Shown one piece after another: positions 4,355-6,891 of a stretch of DNA of 6,891 nucleotides (within the stretch, counting starts at the first letter, position 1; every line of letters starts with the position of its first letter). The notes below the pieces were generated by a model. That model did not search any database. It was not told where the DNA came from and worked only from the letters and a program-made list of their open reading frames with translations. The stretch covers positions 1-6,891 of the forward strand of contig DAOWOC010000052.1 of NCBI GenBank assembly GCA_030642225.1, written 5' to 3'. The DNA comes from Deltaproteobacteria bacterium. Its GTDB lineage: Bacteria; Desulfobacterota; DAOWOC01. A program made the position numbers and the translations under genes.

Positions 4355-5860
4355 ATGATAAAGCCCATTGGAATAATATTCATAGCGGCTACCCTTGCGG
4401 TCGCCTTTTTTACCGCAACCATGGTCTCACGGTATCTGAAAAAGCCTGCTACAAGCGAGGTCAGGATTGTCGTGGCCGCGGCCGATATATCTTCAGGTGA
4501 CTGCCTGACTTTGGAAAAGATAAAGACCGTAAAATGCCCTAAGTCAGATATTTCAATGGGCTGCTTTAACAGTGCCAAAAAAGTCGTTGGAAGGGTGGCA
4601 GCGAGCAGCATCTATGAGGGCGAGTCCATTAATGAAAAACGTCTTGTTCCTCAAGGCGAATTAATGAGCTCTGACCTGGCCGGACGGATAGATCCCGGGA
4701 TGAGAGCCATCAGTATGGAGATAGACTATGTGTCCGGTGTTTCGAGGATGCTTAAGCCTGGAGACTGGGTGGATGTGATTGCCTCAAATCCTTTACAAAG
4801 TTCCAATGGCGGCAGAATATCACGTGTAATCCTGTCCATGGTCAAAGTTCTGGCCGTTAGCTATAAGCAAAATGCAGGAGGAAAAGTGTTTAAAAAAAAG
4901 AGAGCCCGGAAGGAAATAATAACCCTTCTTCTCAGTCTGGAAGATGCCATGGTACTGGCCGTCTCGGAAAGCGCCAACCTTAAACTTGTCGTTATGGATC
5001 CTTCTGATAAGTCATCGGGAGATAAGGAACCGACTGTTTTTTCCGCTACCCTTGGTCCGAAAAAATCCTCTGAGCTGCGGGCAATGGCAAGGGAAAAGGA
5101 CAAAGCCTTTAATAATCAAATAGAAAATGGGAAAAGGGCAGTAACATTTACTTTTGGGGATGATGACGGTATCTGCGGTTTTTTGCGCCCCGGGAACAGG
5201 GTGGACATAATTGCTACCTGCACTAAAGGGAATGTTAATGTGCAAGGCTACAAGCCAGGAGACGAAGCCAAATATCTGAAAACCAACATGATCTCTATGC
5301 TGATTTTACAAAATATTAAGGTTATAGCTGTAAACCAGGAGGCGGAGAAGGAGGATGCGGAAGAGGATGCGGAAGAGAAAAAACTCAAACACCTGAGCAA
5401 AGGGTTTGAGCAGATAAAGACCGCGTTGAAAAATTTGAAGGATAAAGAGAATTCATTTGATAAAAAACAAAGTTCAACTTCAGCCCGGTCTCAGGATAGT
5501 GAAAAAAATGGAGAAAACGTCAAGGATGAAAAAAAAGCAGGAACAGTAGCCTTTTTGCTCACCCCTGAGGAGGCCGAAAAGCTGCTCGTGGCATCAAAAA
5601 CATATCATATCAAAATAATTGCCAGGAACTATGGCGATGACAACATTGTTGAAACAAAAGGTCATACAATCCAATCATGTTTTTTCAAAAAAAAAGGGAG
5701 TCTCAATTACGAAGTGGAATTCTACAGGGGGGGGCAGGAAGGCATTATCCCGTTTTCAAAAGAAAAAATGGAAGAAACAAATTCATCGGAAGATGAATTT
5801 TTCCAGAGAGATAAATATCCAATTAGCGGAGAACAAGTTATGAGGAGGTTTGATTTATGA
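4355..5860 (+). CDS. cpaB: Flp pilus assembly protein CpaB/RcpC, enlarged with duplicated RcpC domain
   Basis: CpaB (RcpC) is a membrane-anchored periplasmic component of the Tad pilus that works with the outer-membrane secretin. This copy has 501 residues, against roughly 250-320 for typical CpaB. Layout: N-terminal membrane helix (about 4-24); SAF-like domain (about 36-100, VRIVVAAADISSGD); a first RcpC-type unit (about 115-215: GMRAISMEIDYVSGV, MLKPGDWVDVI, VKVLAVSY, LSLEDAMVLAVSESANLKLVV); and a second unit (about 258-424: KRAVTFTFGDDDGI, FLRPGNRVDII, IKVIAVNQ, LTPEEAEKLLVASKTYHIKII). A charged, low-complexity insert of about 66 residues (about 329-394, EAEKEDAEEDAEEKK and on) splits the second unit. 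The tail NYEVEFYRGG resembles usual CpaB C-termini. AGGAG nine bases upstream supports the start. The stop overlaps the start of the next cpaB by four bases (ATGA), so translation is coupled. Confidence 0.9.
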   Translation: MIKPIGIIFIAATLAVAFFTATMVSRYLKKPATSEVRIVVAAADISSGDCLTLEKIKTVKCPKSDISMGCFNSAKKVVGRVAASSIYEGESINEKRLVPQGELMSSDLAGRIDPGMRAISMEIDYVSGVSRMLKPGDWVDVIASNPLQSSNGGRISRVILSMVKVLAVSYKQNAGGKVFKKKRARKEIITLLLSLEDAMVLAVSESANLKLVVMDPSDKSSGDKEPTVFSATLGPKKSSELRAMAREKDKAFNNQIENGKRAVTFTFGDDDGICGFLRPGNRVDIIATCTKGNVNVQGYKPGDEAKYLKTNMISMLILQNIKVIAVNQEAEKEDAEEDAEEKKLKHLSKGFEQIKTALKNLKDKENSFDKKQSSTSARSQDSEKNGENVKDEKKAGTVAFLLTPEEAEKLLVASKTYHIKIIARNYGDDNIVETKGHTIQSCFFKKKGSLNYEVEFYRGGQEGIIPFSKEKMEETNSSEDEFFQRDKYPISGEQVMRRFDL

Positions 5861-6891
5861 TAAAATCCCGCGGGCTGATATTCATAGCGATAGCCATTGT
5901 GATTGCCTTTGTTGCCGCAAAAATGATCTCCCAGTATATTAAGAAGCCTTCTCCGCAGGGGGCCAGACTCGTCGTTGCCGCCGTAGATATAAATGGAGGT
6001 GACCGTCTGACTTCGAAAAAATTAAAAACCGTCAGATGGCCTAAGGCGAATGTTCCTCAAGGCTCTTTTAACAACACTAAAAAGGTTATTGGAAGGGTGA
6101 CCGCAAGCAGCATCAATAAGAACGAACCCATAAATGAAAAACGCCTTATGCCTCAAGGTGAATTTACAGGTTCATACTTGACAGGGCGAATAGAGCAGGG
6201 GATGAGAGCTGTCAGCATAAACATAGATCAGGTATCCGGAATCTCCGGCATGCTGAGACCAGGCGATGCAGTGGATGTGATTGCTTCCAGTTCTTTGCCT
6301 GGCAGGAAGGGGGGCAGAATCTCTCGTGTAATCCTTGCCGGAGTCAAGGTTCTGGCCGTAAATTATAAGGGAAAGACCGGGTTGAAAAAGAAAACATCAC
6401 CCAAGGGAACTGCAACTCTTCTTCTCAATGAAGAAGATACCCTAATCCTGGTTGCATCGGAAGGCGCAAAACTGCAGCTTATCGCCAGGGGTCATTCCGA
6501 TGAATCGGATCAGGATCAGGAGGCGACCATTTTTTCAGTTTCATTAGGTCCTAAAAAGGCATCTGAACTGCGGGATATACTGAAAGAAAAAAACCATACT
6601 CTGCACGGGTGCATACCCGAAGGAATGCGGGCGGTGACAATAAGTATTAACGATAAAGATGGAGTCTGCGGCTTTATCCATCCTGGGGACAGGGTGGATG
6701 TGCTCGGAGCCAGGACATTTGTCAGCGTATTTCCAAAGACAAAACAAGATCCAGGAGGCGTAGGAACAGTGACGGGCTCTTATCTTTACTCCAAAATAAC
6801 CTTGCAGAATGTTGTAGTACTTGCCATTGAGGAGGATGTGGATATTGCAGGGAAAGTTCGATATGTGGATAATAATAAAAACGGGCCGGAC
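5857..6891 (+). CDS. cpaB: second CpaB/RcpC paralogue (partial, runs off the window)
   Basis: An open frame of 345 codons with no stop before the window edge, so the 3' end is missing. It starts with ATG overlapping the previous stop codon and has GAGGAGG eight bases upstream. It aligns with the first CpaB without gaps for about 145 residues: membrane helix (about 6-24), KKP at 29-31, SAF-like part (LVVAAVDINGGD, 38-49), INEKRLMPQGE (92-102), GMRAVSINIDQVSGI, MLRPGDAVDVIAS (132-144). A first RcpC unit continues with VKVLAVNY and LLLNEEDTLILVASEGAKLQLIA. A second unit begins at about 255 (GMRAVTISINDKDGV, FIHPGDRVDVL, ITLQNVVVLAIEED), so this protein has the same double layout. Both copies may sit together in one periplasmic ring, or one may be specialised. 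Confidence 0.9.
   Translation, partial: MIKSRGLIFIAIAIVIAFVAAKMISQYIKKPSPQGARLVVAAVDINGGDRLTSKKLKTVRWPKANVPQGSFNNTKKVIGRVTASSINKNEPINEKRLMPQGEFTGSYLTGRIEQGMRAVSINIDQVSGISGMLRPGDAVDVIASSSLPGRKGGRISRVILAGVKVLAVNYKGKTGLKKKTSPKGTATLLLNEEDTLILVASEGAKLQLIARGHSDESDQDQEATIFSVSLGPKKASELRDILKEKNHTLHGCIPEGMRAVTISINDKDGVCGFIHPGDRVDVLGARTFVSVFPKTKQDPGGVGTVTGSYLYSKITLQNVVVLAIEEDVDIAGKVRYVDNNKNGPD

Noticed and set aside
1..6891. CRISPR array, tRNA, rRNA, insertion sequence or phage attachment site
   Set aside because: I saw no regularly spaced long direct repeats, no cloverleaf, no transposase or integrase, and no terminal inverted repeats with target duplications.

Overview
The window looks like a chromosomal segment of an anaerobic Gram-negative bacterium, most likely a Desulfobacterota (sulfate-reducer-like) lineage. 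This placement is an inference from the type of ferredoxin, the cobT, the Tad genes and the moderately AT-rich intergenic DNA. No rRNA or other marker fixes it. Almost everything splits into two divergent blocks.

Left block, minus strand (about 62-1918). It reads, in transcription order, a doubtful 42-codon ORF, a 76-residue two-cluster ferredoxin that resembles the detached N-terminal Fe-S domain of ABCE1/RLI, an unrecognised small helical protein, and cobT (nicotinate-nucleotide:dimethylbenzimidazole phosphoribosyltransferase, late cobalamin synthesis). A 24-bp perfect palindrome lies between the ferredoxin and the small protein gene.

Centre (about 1919-2539). After about 240 bp without a convincing gene comes a complete regulatory leader on the plus strand. 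It has a consensus -35 box, a cobalamin riboswitch with an intact B12 box and closing P1 stem, an intervening hairpin, a strong intrinsic terminator with eight Ts, a 12-codon leader ORF, and a near-perfect Shine-Dalgarno.

Right block, plus strand (2540 to the window end). This is the start of a Tad/Flp (type IVb) pilus locus: flp major pilin, cpaA/tadV prepilin peptidase, two tandem TadE-like pseudopilins, and two tandem cpaB/rcpC genes, the second cut by the window edge. Both CpaB proteins are larger than usual because the RcpC-type domain appears twice. The peptidase would mature Flp and the two TadE-like proteins, all of which carry a G-x4-E-(Y/F) processing site. The CpaB proteins would serve the periplasmic and outer-membrane part of the machine. 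Secretin and ATPase genes are expected beyond the right edge.

The most interesting observation is that the first gene after the cobalamin riboswitch and its terminator is the pilin gene, not a B12 synthesis or transport gene. If the architecture is functional, cobalamin would repress Tad pilus production. The tandem double-domain CpaB pair and the stand-alone ABCE1-like ferredoxin are the next most notable.
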